64,000 nt of DNA from Clostridiales bacterium (GCA_902363045.1 CABIYX010000005.1:4812-68811), one strand, 5' to 3'; counted from the first letter of the stretch, positions 24,107 to 32,146 are shown. A program made the numbers and translations. Notes: generated from the letters alone by a model not told the origin.

Positions 24107-26959
24107 ATGAGAAACCTGAAGCGTGCTCTCAGCCTGGGCCTCACCGCCACCATGATCTCCGGTCTGATGGTGATGGGCAGCAGCGCCGCGAGCTATGCGG
24201 ACGTGACTTCCGAGCAGAATCAGGAAGCCATTGAGGTGCTCAAGGCCGTTGACATCATGGTCGGCGACGAGAAGGGCAACTTCAATCCTGAGGCCAAGGT
24301 CACCCGTAACGAGATGGCCGTTGTCATGTCCAACCTGATGGCTTACAACGTGGCCAGCTACAAGAACACCAGTCCCTTCACCGACGTGCCCGAGTGGGCC
24401 GAGCCCTATGTGGCCGCCTGCTACACCAACGGCATCACCAGCGGCTACGACAAGGTGACCTACGGCGGCAACGATTCCGTTACCACCGCTCAGGCCGCTC
24501 TGATGGTCATGAAGGCTCTGGGCTACTTCCAGTATCAGTCCGACTTCGGCGCTGACTGGCAGCTGTCCACTGTCGCCCAGGGCAACAAGATCGACCTGTT
24601 CGACGATGTTGACTCCGGCGTCAAGGAGGCCATGACCCGCAACGACCTGGCTCAGCTGGTTCTGAACGCTCTGGAGTCCGGCACCGTTGAGGCCGATGAT
24701 GACACCATCAAGGTCGAGAACGGCGACACCACCGTCACCGCCGGCAAGGTGAAGTACAACTTCATCACCAGCGGCAAGGACTATGCCTACGCCATCAACG
24801 ACAAGCTGGCCACCGACAACAACGGCGAGTACTCCAAGGGCTCCATCGTGGAACTGGGCGAGAAGCTGTACTCCGGCGACCTGACCAAGGAAGACGGCTA
24901 TGATGACTTCGGCCGTCCCGCCACCGTGTGGGACTACCAGGCCAAGGAGATCGGCACCTTCGCTGAGAAGGCCGACCACACCTTCACCGCCAAGGTGACC
25001 TCCAAGGCTCTGTACAACGAGGTCGGTAAGACTGCCACCGACAGCTACAAGTGGACTGTCTCCTTCAACGGCGAGACCGTGAAGTACGACGGCGACAAGC
25101 TGAACGCCAACAAGAGCGACGATGACAAGGACTTCTTTGCGAAGGCCACCGGCGAGGACGCTCTGACCGGCAACGGCGTGGTCACCGAGGTCTTTGTGGA
25201 CGGCACCGACAAGACCGTGGACGTGGCTATCATTGAGTACTACGCCGCTGAGGTCCTGAAGGTTGATGAGGACGACAAGACCATCACTCTGTCCGATCTG
25301 GACGATGGCCCCGCCCTGACCACCGACGAGTTCGACTCCACCCTCTTTGAGGAGGATGAGATCGTCATCTACTCCTATGCCAACGGCGACATCCAGGACG
25401 TCTATGCCGCTGAGAAGATGGAGGGCGAGGTCACCCGCGTCCGCGCCATCACCAATGACCAGGACGGCGACAACTTCGTCGTGGGCGGCACCACCTATAA
25501 GTACAACAAGAACGCCAAGGCCAACCGTCTGACCACCGACAACGTGGACAACAACGTGGTCGCCTATCTGGACGCCAACGGCTATGTGGCCTACATCGAT
25601 GAGTCCGCCGTGACTTACGACTATGCCTATGTCCTGTCCATGGGTACTGACAACGATCAGTACGGCAAGGGCGACAATAATAAGGGCGAGACCGTGTACG
25701 CCCGTCTGGTTCTGACTGATGGAACCCTGGTCAAGGTTGAGACCGATGAGAAGAACACCAATTTGAATAACCACCTCGTGTCCTACACTGTGGACAAGAA
25801 GGATGTCTACTCCCTGTCCGACCGCAGCAGCGCCGCGATCAGCGCTGATACGGATCTGAAGATCGAGAACGGCGTGGCCGGAATGAACATCACCTTCAAC
25901 AGCAAGGAGCGCTATACCGCCAACTCCAACACCATCTTCGTGGTGGCTGATACCGACGAGGACAGCTACGATGACTATGACTTCACTGTCTACACCGGCG
26001 TGAAGAACGTTCCCGACATTGACGGCCGTACTGAGACCAAGGTCGTTGTTGCTGCCGAGAAGGACAGCAACGTGGCCAAGGTGGTCTACATCGAGGACGC
26101 CGACACCGCCGGTACCGGCGAGGTCATCTTCGCCGAGGCCAACCCCAGCGCCAAGCGCGTGAAGGACACCGAGATCGGCAACTGGTATGAGATCAATGCC
26201 GTTGTGGGCGGTGAGATCGTCACCCTGCAGGTGAAGGAGAGCTCCACCGCCGCTGACAAGCTGGTGAAGAATGCCAAGGCTGGCATCGTGGCTCTGAAGA
26301 GCGTCACCGAGAACGCTGACGGCCTGGTCACCAGCATCAAGGCGTACGACAGCTACAATGACGGCGACGGCTATGTGACCGGCGTCGGCACCGAGAAGGC
26401 CGAGAAGTCCACCGTCATGCTGAAGTCCATCGACCAGCTCAGCGGCAAGAATATCCGCTATGCCTGGACTGACGATGTGGCCGTGGTCCGCTACGACTAC
26501 AAGGGCGACTTCAACATCTCCCGCATCTCCTCCATCAAGGATGACGACAACGACGGTTACATCGCTGTGATGGACGGCGACGTGATCACCGGCATCTGTG
26601 TCCTGGAGGAGGATGACAAGAATCCTCAGAAGCCTCAGGAGCAGGAGAAGGGCCTGGCTCTGAACTCCCTGTCCTTCTCTGAGAAGGGCATGAAGATCAA
26701 CTTCACTAACAACTCCGGCGCTGAGTTCCAGACCGGTGCGAAGGCTGACGTTGTCGTGAAGAACAGCAAGGGCACTCAGGTCTGCTCCATCAAGGGCGTT
26801 CAGGTGACTGCTAGCAGCGTGGCTAATAAGGCCAGCGCCACCATCAACTTTGCTGAGTACACTGCCGTTCCCAGCACCACTGGTGAGTACACCGTGACCC
26901 TGACCATCACTGCTGGTCATGGTACCTTCACCGTCACCGACGTGCTCGGCACCATCTAA
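24107..26959 (+). CDS. SLH-domain S-layer-type surface protein 1
   Basis: A 950-residue secreted protein. The signal peptide ends near residue 30 (MVMGSSAASYA). SLH repeats follow: about residues 31-80 (DVTSEQNQEAIEVLK, TRNEMAVVMSNL), about 88-140 (FTDVPEWAEPYVAACYTNGI, TTAQAALMVMKALGY) and a weaker third about 150-195 (TRNDLAQLVLNALES). SLH domains bind pyruvylated secondary cell wall polymer. The remaining 750 residues are very rich in Asp, Lys, Gly and Val with a beta-strand pattern and no known enzyme motif; the last 110 form an Ig-like domain. AAGGAGG sits 8 bases before ATG 24107. Codons are strongly biased (AAG, GAC, GGC, GTC/GTG), as in very highly expressed genes. The N-terminus is close to that of the gene at 59878; the rest diverges. 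Confidence 0.92.
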   Translation: MRNLKRALSLGLTATMISGLMVMGSSAASYADVTSEQNQEAIEVLKAVDIMVGDEKGNFNPEAKVTRNEMAVVMSNLMAYNVASYKNTSPFTDVPEWAEPYVAACYTNGITSGYDKVTYGGNDSVTTAQAALMVMKALGYFQYQSDFGADWQLSTVAQGNKIDLFDDVDSGVKEAMTRNDLAQLVLNALESGTVEADDDTIKVENGDTTVTAGKVKYNFITSGKDYAYAINDKLATDNNGEYSKGSIVELGEKLYSGDLTKEDGYDDFGRPATVWDYQAKEIGTFAEKADHTFTAKVTSKALYNEVGKTATDSYKWTVSFNGETVKYDGDKLNANKSDDDKDFFAKATGEDALTGNGVVTEVFVDGTDKTVDVAIIEYYAAEVLKVDEDDKTITLSDLDDGPALTTDEFDSTLFEEDEIVIYSYANGDIQDVYAAEKMEGEVTRVRAITNDQDGDNFVVGGTTYKYNKNAKANRLTTDNVDNNVVAYLDANGYVAYIDESAVTYDYAYVLSMGTDNDQYGKGDNNKGETVYARLVLTDGTLVKVETDEKNTNLNNHLVSYTVDKKDVYSLSDRSSAAISADTDLKIENGVAGMNITFNSKERYTANSNTIFVVADTDEDSYDDYDFTVYTGVKNVPDIDGRTETKVVVAAEKDSNVAKVVYIEDADTAGTGEVIFAEANPSAKRVKDTEIGNWYEINAVVGGEIVTLQVKESSTAADKLVKNAKAGIVALKSVTENADGLVTSIKAYDSYNDGDGYVTGVGTEKAEKSTVMLKSIDQLSGKNIRYAWTDDVAVVRYDYKGDFNISRISSIKDDDNDGYIAVMDGDVITGICVLEEDDKNPQKPQEQEKGLALNSLSFSEKGMKINFTNNSGAEFQTGAKADVVVKNSKGTQVCSIKGVQVTASSVANKASATINFAEYTAVPSTTGEYTVTLTITAGHGTFTVTDVLGTI

Positions 26960-26986
26960 TCTTGACTACTCCAAGATTATGATACA

Positions 26987-27024
26987 AAAGAACGTCCCCA
27001 GACTTCGGTCTGGGGACGTTCTTT
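26987..27024. terminator. Bidirectional terminator with UUCG tetraloop
   Basis: AAAGAACGTCCCCAGAC pairs perfectly with its complement around TTCG. It separates SLH gene 1 from the convergent tail-fibre-like gene. Confidence 0.9.
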
Positions 27025-27028
27025 CCCC

Positions 27029-27565
27029 TTATCCAACCGCAAAGTAGACATACTCTGAATCCAGACGGTTCATCTGCCCGGAGTCGCTGTCGGCGTACCA
27101 GGAGACCCGGTTTCCCGACCATGTGACCGTGTTTTTTGTGTCCATGATGTAGCTGTCGGACAGATGGTTGTTGCTGTTGGTCATACCCGGGATCAGAAAG
27201 AGACAGCGGTGGTCGCCGTCTTTTGACCGGACCACAACAAACTTTGGGGGACGGCCCAACGTGGCTGTGAAATCCAGGGTGCGCGGGTGGGATTGTCCAC
27301 AGGACCCATTCCCGGTGTAAGACCCGACCACCAGCTTCGGCACCGCCGCCCGGACGGCCTCCAGCGCCGCTGTGGTAGCCTTTTTTGCCACCTCCGCAGC
27401 CAGGGCGTCCAGGGCTGTCTGGTCGGCCTTTTCCGCCAGCCCGCCCGAGAGATCGTTCAGCGCGGCGTCAAGCTTGGCGTTGTCCTCATTGAAATCGGTG
27501 CGCTTTACCTGATCGTCCGGGAGCCATTGGTTGAGAGAAAAATGCTCTGTGTGATTGCTTGCCAT
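27029..27565 (-). CDS. Phage tail-fibre-like protein 1
   Basis: A 178-residue protein. The N-terminus (NHTEHFSLNQW, DDQVKRTDFNEDNAKLDAAL) matches the opening of tail-fibre or appendage proteins in Firmicute prophages. A short coiled-coil-like Ala-rich stretch (ALDALAAEVAKKATTAAL, about 49-66) and a C-terminal domain starting GSYTGNG and ending EYVYFAVG follow. No signal peptide is seen. GGAGGTG lies 6 bases before ATG 27565; the in-frame upstream ATG lies in that site. No other phage gene is near. Compared with the copy at 62756, about the first 70 residues are nearly the same and the rest differs strongly. Function unknown; receptor or surface binding is an inference. Confidence 0.65.
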   Translation of the reverse strand: MASNHTEHFSLNQWLPDDQVKRTDFNEDNAKLDAALNDLSGGLAEKADQTALDALAAEVAKKATTAALEAVRAAVPKLVVGSYTGNGSCGQSHPRTLDFTATLGRPPKFVVVRSKDGDHRCLFLIPGMTNSNNHLSDSYIMDTKNTVTWSGNRVSWYADSDSGQMNRLDSEYVYFAVG

Positions 27566-27635
27566 AAAAAACACCTCCACCCATGCCGGGCAGAGGTCAA
27601 AAGTGGTACATTATCATACATTTTATGGTAATTAA

Positions 27636-27674
27636 GCCCCGCCATGCCCTTTTCTAAGAAAGGACCGGCGGGGC
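27636..27674. other. Conserved hairpin upstream of tail-fibre-like gene 1
   Basis: GCCCCGCC pairs with GGCGGGGC, with inner CCTTT/AAAGG pairing. The matching hairpin at 63361-63398 differs in sequence on both arms yet still pairs. The segment between it and the gene (27566-27635) is almost identical in both copies. Confidence 0.6.
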
Positions 27675-27717
27675 GTTCTGCTTTGCGCGTCCTCCGCCGG
27701 GGAATGTTTCCCCTCCG

Positions 27718-27748
27718 CCCCGTAGGGGAGGGGCTTGCCCCTCCCGCC
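27718..27748. repeat. Interspersed palindromic repeat (GTAGGGG family, CCTCCC type)
   Basis: CCGTAGGGGAGGGGC, a TT spacer, GCCCCTCCCGCC. The same unit occurs at 28765-28794 and 63562-63592. Confidence 0.8.
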
Positions 27749-27775
27749 GGTTCATTGGGAGACTTTCTTTCCATG

Positions 27776-27805
27776 CCGTAGGGGCGGGACACCGGCCCGC
27801 CCGTC
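27776..27805. repeat. Interspersed palindromic repeat (GTAGGGGCGG family)
   Basis: CCGTAGGGGCGGG followed by a short loop and CCCGCCCGTCC. It is related to the units at 28704, 63438, 63498 and 63617. Confidence 0.75.
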
Positions 27806-27820
27806 CCCGTGGGCCGTGAT

Positions 27821-28156
27821 GCCCGTAGGGCGCGACGACTCGGCGCGCCGCACCTTGCAGGGTTTCGCCCTGCGGGGCGACCTCCTTTGCCCGCGGCGGC
27901 AAAGGAGGCAAAACGCCGCCGGGGGTGGGCTCCGATGGGCGTCCCCGCCCATAGTCGCTCCACCCCCGGACCCCCGGAATTTACGGGGGCCCAATTCTGG
28001 CGGTTGTTGGGGCGCTGTCAGGCGCGGGAGGGACAACGACTGCCCCCGCATCCGCGCCGCTGCCGCTGTTCCTCCAAAATCAAGACGGCTTGACTGGCTG
28101 GACCAAACGGGCGCGCCTGATGGCTCAGGGTCTAATCTCTGCGGGGAGAAACCGGC
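27821..28156. repeat. 336-bp hairpin-rich repeat, copy 1
   Basis: It aligns without gaps to 63665-64000 (offset 35,844). I count two differences in the first 311 bases, at 27836 and 27893, both in predicted hairpin loops; then several in the last 25. It begins with a GTAGGGCGCG palindrome. Perfect stems include CAGGG/CCCTG (27858-27872) and CCTCCTTTGCC/GGCAAAGGAGG (27881-27908), with more such as CCCCCGG/ACGGGGG downstream. No convincing coding frame. Confidence 0.9.
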
Positions 28157-28703
28157 GGGCGGGTCCTCGGCGTCGCGGATTGCATATTCCTCGCTTCGCC
28201 CAGAAGGGCAAAGCTCGCTCATTCCATCGCTCCGCCTCTCCAACGCAAACCCGCTTCGCTGGGCTTTGCGTTGGGGGCCGCCTGCGGCGGCCATTGTGGA
28301 CGAATCGGCGTCCACCCGTCCCGCACCCTCTGCCACGGCTGGTCGGAACCAGGCGCGGCGGTAAAATGGCACAGGCCGAAATTTTGCACCGCACCAGGGC
28401 CCAGTGGCCCGGAAGGAATCATACCCGGAACCATATTTTGCGCGCCGGAAATCTTGCATGAGGGTATAGGGGTATCCCCCGTAAACGGGGGTCCGGGGGA
28501 GAACGAACTGGAGCCGGAAGGAACTTGTTCCCGACGGCGATGTGAGTCTCCCCCGGCGATCCTTTGGTTTCTTTCCTATCGCTGGGAAAGAAACTCGCCC
28601 CACGGGGCGAAACCCTTCGCGTTGATCGAAATGTTCCGAAAATCGGCGGGCGGATCAGGAGATCCGCCCGTCCTCCGGCTTTGCTGTTTTTTGCCTGAGA
28701 TGT
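28157..28703. other. Noncoding hairpin-rich region without recognised genes
   Basis: Continuous with the 336-bp repeat. Several self-complementary segments are visible: AACGCAAA/TTTGCGTT, GGCCGCC/GGCGGCC, CCCCCGT/ACGGGGG, TTTCTTTCC/GGAAAGAAA and GGGCGGAT/ATCCGCCC. Open frames here (up to 283 codons) run through repeats, show no family match and lack good ribosome binding sites. It could be a structured RNA, a mobile-element remnant, or a repeat cluster. Confidence 0.6.
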
Positions 28704-28733
28704 TGTAGGGGCGGCCCTATGTGGCCGCCCGCC
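28704..28733. repeat. Interspersed palindromic repeat (GTAGGGGCGG family)
   Basis: GTAGGGGCGGCC, a short loop, GTGGCCGCCCGCC. Confidence 0.8.
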
Positions 28734-28764
28734 GATTTCCCGCCGGGGAATGTTTCCTCTCCGT

Positions 28765-28794
28765 CCCGTAGGGGAGGGGCTTGCCCCTCCCGCC
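28765..28794. repeat. Interspersed palindromic repeat (CCTCCC type)
   Basis: CCGTAGGGGAGGGGC, TT, GCCCCTCCCGCC; same unit as 27718-27748. Confidence 0.8.
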
Positions 28795-28840
28795 GTTTTT
28801 CGGAATTTTTTCGGTCAACGCTGGGGTTTCGCCCTTTGAG

Positions 28841-28869
28841 GCGGCGCGCCGAGTCGTCGCGCCCTACGG
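28841..28869. repeat. Interspersed palindromic repeat, inverted (GCGCGCC type)
   Basis: GGCGCGCCGAGTCGTCGCGCC then CTACGG, the reverse complement of the unit that opens the 336-bp repeat at 27821. Confidence 0.75.
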
Positions 28870-28887
28870 ATGTCATTGTCCATGGAA

Positions 28888-28915
28888 GACGGGCGGCCAC
28901 AGAGGGCCGCCCCTG
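28888..28915. repeat. Interspersed palindromic repeat, inverted (GTAGGGGCGG family)
   Basis: GACGGGCGGCC, a short loop, GGCCGCCCCTGC, in reverse orientation to 28704-28733. Confidence 0.7.
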
Positions 28916-28988
28916 CGGCGTTTCAGGCACACGACAGACAAACAGCACGGCGGACAGCCCGGAAAAGGCCATCCGCCGTTTGTTCCTC

Positions 28989-29945
28989 CTATTGTCCCTC
29001 CCAGCAGGCGTCCTGCCGCAGAGGCAGAGCAAAAATCTGAGCGACTGCCGCCTCGTATGCAGGGGAGTCCGCCGCCTTGCGGATCTGCTTCAGCGGCTTC
29101 TCCGCCCCCTGGAACAGGCGGCCCAGATAGCTCCAAAGTTCCTTCATGTGAAATACCGTGTTGCGCTGACTGGCGAAGATCTCCAGATAGGTGTGGTAGA
29201 GCTCATCGTGAAAGGCCCGCAGGGCCTCCCGTCCGGCTCCTGGCCCGCCTTTGGCCTTTTGGACCAGAGCAGGGTCCGCCAGAAGCCCCTGACCGATCAT
29301 CACACGGTCCACCTGGGGAAAACGGCGGGCAAACCGGGCGCAGTCCTCCGCAGTCACCAGGCCGCCGTTGAAGCACAGCGGCCCATGGTAGGCATCCACC
29401 GCCTGCTCAAAATACTCCACCCGCACCGGGTGCCGGTAAAAGTCCTTCCGCACCCGGGGGTGGACGATGAGCTGGGAGACGGGATACCGCCCAAAAATCT
29501 CCAGCAGACGGGCGAACTCCTCCGGGTCCTCCAGGCCCAGCCTGGTTTTCAGCGACACCGCCACCGGGGAACCGGAAAAGATCCGGTCCAGCATCCGGTC
29601 CAGCGCCTCCGGCGCGCCCAGCAGGCCGGAGCCCTTCCCCTTGGCCACCACCGTCCCGGAGGGACAGCCCAAATTCAGGTTGACCTCGTCATAGCCCATG
29701 GCGGCCAGCTCCCCAGCGCACCAGAGAAAATCATCCGCGTTTTTCGTCAGAAGCTGAGGCACCGCGCGAAAGCCCTGGTTGTGCTCCGGCAGGACATTGC
29801 GCAGCTCCCGCTGGGTAAACACATGGTCCTGAGTGGGGGAGAGAAAGGGCATATAGTAGGCGTCCACCCCGGGGAACCAGCGGTGGTGGGCCCGGCGGAA
29901 TTCTGAGCCGGTCACGCCCTCCAGAGGGGCAAAGTAATACTGCAT
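28989..29945 (-). CDS. dus: tRNA-dihydrouridine synthase
   Basis: A 318-residue FMN enzyme that reduces uridine in the D-loop of tRNA. It has the TIM-barrel opening YYFAPLEGVTGSEFR, the diagnostic NLNLGCPSGTVVAKGKGSGLL segment with the catalytic Cys, the VSLKTRLG strand, the phosphate-binding FNGGLVTAEDC, and VMIGQGLLADP. A helical C-terminal domain of about 75 residues follows. Length and motifs fit the family; the uridine position modified cannot be told. It lies 16 bases downstream of trxB on the same strand, so the two are probably co-transcribed. Confidence 0.93.
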   Translation of the reverse strand: MQYYFAPLEGVTGSEFRRAHHRWFPGVDAYYMPFLSPTQDHVFTQRELRNVLPEHNQGFRAVPQLLTKNADDFLWCAGELAAMGYDEVNLNLGCPSGTVVAKGKGSGLLGAPEALDRMLDRIFSGSPVAVSLKTRLGLEDPEEFARLLEIFGRYPVSQLIVHPRVRKDFYRHPVRVEYFEQAVDAYHGPLCFNGGLVTAEDCARFARRFPQVDRVMIGQGLLADPALVQKAKGGPGAGREALRAFHDELYHTYLEIFASQRNTVFHMKELWSYLGRLFQGAEKPLKQIRKAADSPAYEAAVAQIFALPLRQDACWEGQ

Positions 29946-29961
29946 GGCAGATCCCTCTCGG

Positions 29962-30879
29962 TCAGGACTGGTGCTCGTCCACCCAGCGGCAGGCCGCCAG
30001 TCCGGCCACCGCCCCGTCTCCTACCGCGGTGGTGAGCTGTCGGACCGCCTTTCCGCGGCAGTCCCCCGCCACGAACACGCCGGGCAGGCTGGCCTTGCAG
30101 TCCTCACCGGCCATGACATAGCCCCCTTCGTCCAACAGGAGCAGGTCGGTGAGGGCCCGGTTCCTGGGCTCTTGGCCCACGGCGACGAACAGGGCGTCCA
30201 CATCCAGTTCCCGTTCCTCCCCGGCGGCCCCGTCCCGCACCCGCAGGCCGGTGAGACAGCCGTCCCGGATCAGAAGCTCCTCCACGGTGGAGTCCATCCA
30301 GCAGCGGATGTTCTCCCGGTGCTCCACCTGGTCCACCAGACGCCTCTCCCCCCGGAACTGATCCCGGCGGTGGATCAGGGTGACCTGAGAGCAGGTCCCG
30401 GCCAGAAACAGGGCGTCCTGAAGGGCGGTGTCGCCGCCCCCTACCACAGCCACCGGGCGGTTGGGATAGAAGGGGCCGTCACACACAGCGCAGTAGGAAA
30501 TCCCCTGGCCCACCAGCTCTTCCTCCCCGGGCAGCCCCAGGGTTCGGTGGCGCACACCGGCGGCCAGGATCAGCGCCCGGCACTCCCGCTCTGCGCAGTC
30601 GGTGACGACCTGGAAACCGGGGCCGCGGGTCCGAAAGTCGGTCACCGTCTCATACTCCAGTTCCACCCCCAGGTCCTCCGCCTGACGGAGCAGGTCCTCC
30701 GCCAGCTTGATCCCGGGCACGGCGGGCAGGCCGGGATAGTTTTCCACCAGGGGAGAGAAATTGATCTGCCCCCCGGGGGCGTCCCCCTCCAGCACCAGGA
30801 CACGCTTGCCCGCCCGGGCGGCGTACAGAGCGGCCGTCAGGCCGGCGGGCCCCGCGCCCACCACAATAATATCTGTCAT
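29962..30879 (-). CDS. trxB: Thioredoxin reductase
   Basis: A 305-residue flavoenzyme that reduces thioredoxin with NADPH. The FAD motif GAGPAGLTAALYAARAG is near residue 8, the redox-active CAVCDG near residue 132 in the NADPH domain, the second nucleotide motif VVGGGDTALQDALFL follows, and the C-terminal FVAGDCRGKAVRQLTTAVGDG closes the FAD site. ATG 30879 is preferred because GAGGTG lies 5 bases before it; a GTG two codons earlier overlaps that site. The NADPH phosphate-contact segment is HRRDQFRGERR. Confidence 0.95.
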   Translation of the reverse strand: MTDIIVVGAGPAGLTAALYAARAGKRVLVLEGDAPGGQINFSPLVENYPGLPAVPGIKLAEDLLRQAEDLGVELEYETVTDFRTRGPGFQVVTDCAERECRALILAAGVRHRTLGLPGEEELVGQGISYCAVCDGPFYPNRPVAVVGGGDTALQDALFLAGTCSQVTLIHRRDQFRGERRLVDQVEHRENIRCWMDSTVEELLIRDGCLTGLRVRDGAAGEERELDVDALFVAVGQEPRNRALTDLLLLDEGGYVMAGEDCKASLPGVFVAGDCRGKAVRQLTTAVGDGAVAGLAACRWVDEHQS

Positions 30880-30994
30880 ATCCACACCTCATTTTGAACG
30901 GCGCACCGGCGCCGGTATACGCAGGGTTTTCCCCATTTTACCGCAGAACGGTGGAAAAAGCCAGAGGGGATCCCACACACTTCCCAGACCGGGA

Positions 30995-31033
30995 CAAAAA
31001 AATCCGGGGAGCCCCCTGTGGGACTCCCCGGAT
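30995..31033 (-). terminator. Terminator of the rpsF-ssb-rpsR operon
   Basis: On the minus strand ATCCGGGGAG pairs with CTCCCCGGAT and is followed by a run of seven T. It lies 20 bases beyond the rpsR stop. Confidence 0.9.
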
Positions 31034-31052
31034 CGATGCTTATCGCGTTGGA

Positions 31053-31298
31053 TCAGTCAGTGACGTAGGGCAGCAGGGCGACCTGGCGGGCGCGCTTGAT
31101 GGCCTCGGTCAGCTGGCGCTGATGCATGGCGCAGGTGCCGGTGGTGCGGCGGGGCAGGATCTTGCCGCGCTCAGAAGTGTAGCGGCGCAGCTTGGCAGCA
31201 TCCTTATAGTCGATGCACTCCACCTTATCCACGCAGAAGGCGCAGACCTTGCGGCGCTTGCGGCCGCGGGGGGCGCGGTTTTCACGTTCCATAGCCAT
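31053..31298 (-). CDS. rpsR: 30S ribosomal protein S18
   Basis: An 81-residue ribosomal protein that pairs with S6 on the 30S platform. The S18 core is clear ([37 protein letters not shown]). CAFC near residue 19 and further Cys residues suggest the zinc-binding C+ form. The basic N-terminus ([10 protein letters not shown]) is typical. It is last in the rpsF-ssb-rpsR operon. Confidence 0.97.
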   Translation of the reverse strand: MAMERENRAPRGRKRRKVCAFCVDKVECIDYKDAAKLRRYTSERGKILPRRTTGTCAMHQRQLTEAIKRARQVALLPYVTD

Positions 31299-31335
31299 GA
31301 GAGAAACCTCCTTTTACGACCAGATACGGTCAAAG

Positions 31336-31836
31336 TTAGAACGGCAGTTCGCCGTCATCATCAGAAAGCTCGGCAAACTGGTCGCCGCCGGAGGGGGCGC
31401 CATAGCCGGAGGGGGCCGCGGAAGGGGCGGGAGCCGAGGGGGCGGCATAGCCGCCGGAATAACCGCCGCCGGACGCATATCCGGCATTGGAATAGCCTCC
31501 GCCGTCGCTGTCCCGCTTGGAGTCTCCGAAGTACACCTGATCGGCGATCACCTCGGCGCTGCGGCGCTTGCCGCCCTCCTTGTCGGTCCAGTCGCGGATC
31601 TGAAGGCGGCCCTCCACCACGGCCATGCGGCCCTTGGTGAAGTAGCGGCTGACAAACTCAGCCGTCTGCCGCCAGGCCACCACATCGATAAAATCGGTGC
31701 TGCGTTCGCCGGTGGCCTTGTCCTTAAAATCCCGGTCCACCGCCAGAGAGAAGGAGGCCACAGGGGTCCCCGTCTGCGTCCGGCGCAGCTCCGGGTCACG
31801 GGTCAGACGTCCCATGAGGAAAATCTTGTTGAGCAT
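31336..31836 (-). CDS. ssb: Single-stranded DNA-binding protein
   Basis: A 166-residue SSB. The OB fold spans residues 1-105 (MLNKIFLMGRLTRDPELR, GRMAVVEGRLQIRDW). A low-complexity Gly/Ala/Pro/Ser linker follows (about 112-152), then the acidic tip DDDGELPF that recruits replication and repair partners. It lies between rpsF (13 bases) and rpsR, the standard arrangement. Confidence 0.97.
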   Translation of the reverse strand: MLNKIFLMGRLTRDPELRRTQTGTPVASFSLAVDRDFKDKATGERSTDFIDVVAWRQTAEFVSRYFTKGRMAVVEGRLQIRDWTDKEGGKRRSAEVIADQVYFGDSKRDSDGGGYSNAGYASGGGYSGGYAAPSAPAPSAAPSGYGAPSGGDQFAELSDDDGELPF

Positions 31837-31849
31837 ATCCGCCCTCTCC

Positions 31850-32146
31850 TTACTGGTCCTTGCAGACGATCAGGGAACGCATCACGCCGTCGGTGATCCG
31901 GAAGATACGGTCCAGCTCGGCGGGGATGGCGGCGGCGGCGTTGAAGGTCATCAGCACGTAGTAGCCCTCCATCAGATCGTTGATGGGATAGGCCAGACGG
32001 CGCTTGCCCCACTCATCGACCTCAGAGACGGTACCATTCGCCTCCACCACGGCCTTGAACTTGGCCACCAGAGCGGCGACGGCCTCCTCGTTCAGAGAGG
32101 GATCCAGGATATACATCGCCTCGTAGTTTGCGTTGATCTTTGCCAT
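31850..32146 (-). CDS. rpsF: 30S ribosomal protein S6
   Basis: A 98-residue S6 with the full alpha/beta fold: NANYEAMYILDPSLNEE at the start, VDEWGKRRLAYPI in the middle and RIFRITDGVMRSLI at the end. First gene of the rpsF-ssb-rpsR operon. AAGGAGGTG lies upstream of ATG 32146. A structured leader and a strong promoter precede it. Confidence 0.97.
   Translation of the reverse strand: MAKINANYEAMYILDPSLNEEAVAALVAKFKAVVEANGTVSEVDEWGKRRLAYPINDLMEGYYVLMTFNAAAAIPAELDRIFRITDGVMRSLIVCKDQ

Noticed and set aside
23981..26920. 979-codon open frame antisense to SLH gene 1 (and 881 codons at 59788-62433 antisense to SLH gene 2)
   Set aside because: Both mirror a sense gene with extreme codon bias that removes stop complements. 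The products are low-complexity Val/Asp/Gly/His strings with no domain or ribosome site.
27752..28603. 283-codon minus-strand frame, partly repeated at 63494-63895
   Set aside because: It runs through palindromic repeats, has no good ribosome site or family match, and its translated composition follows the repeats. Treated as noncoding.
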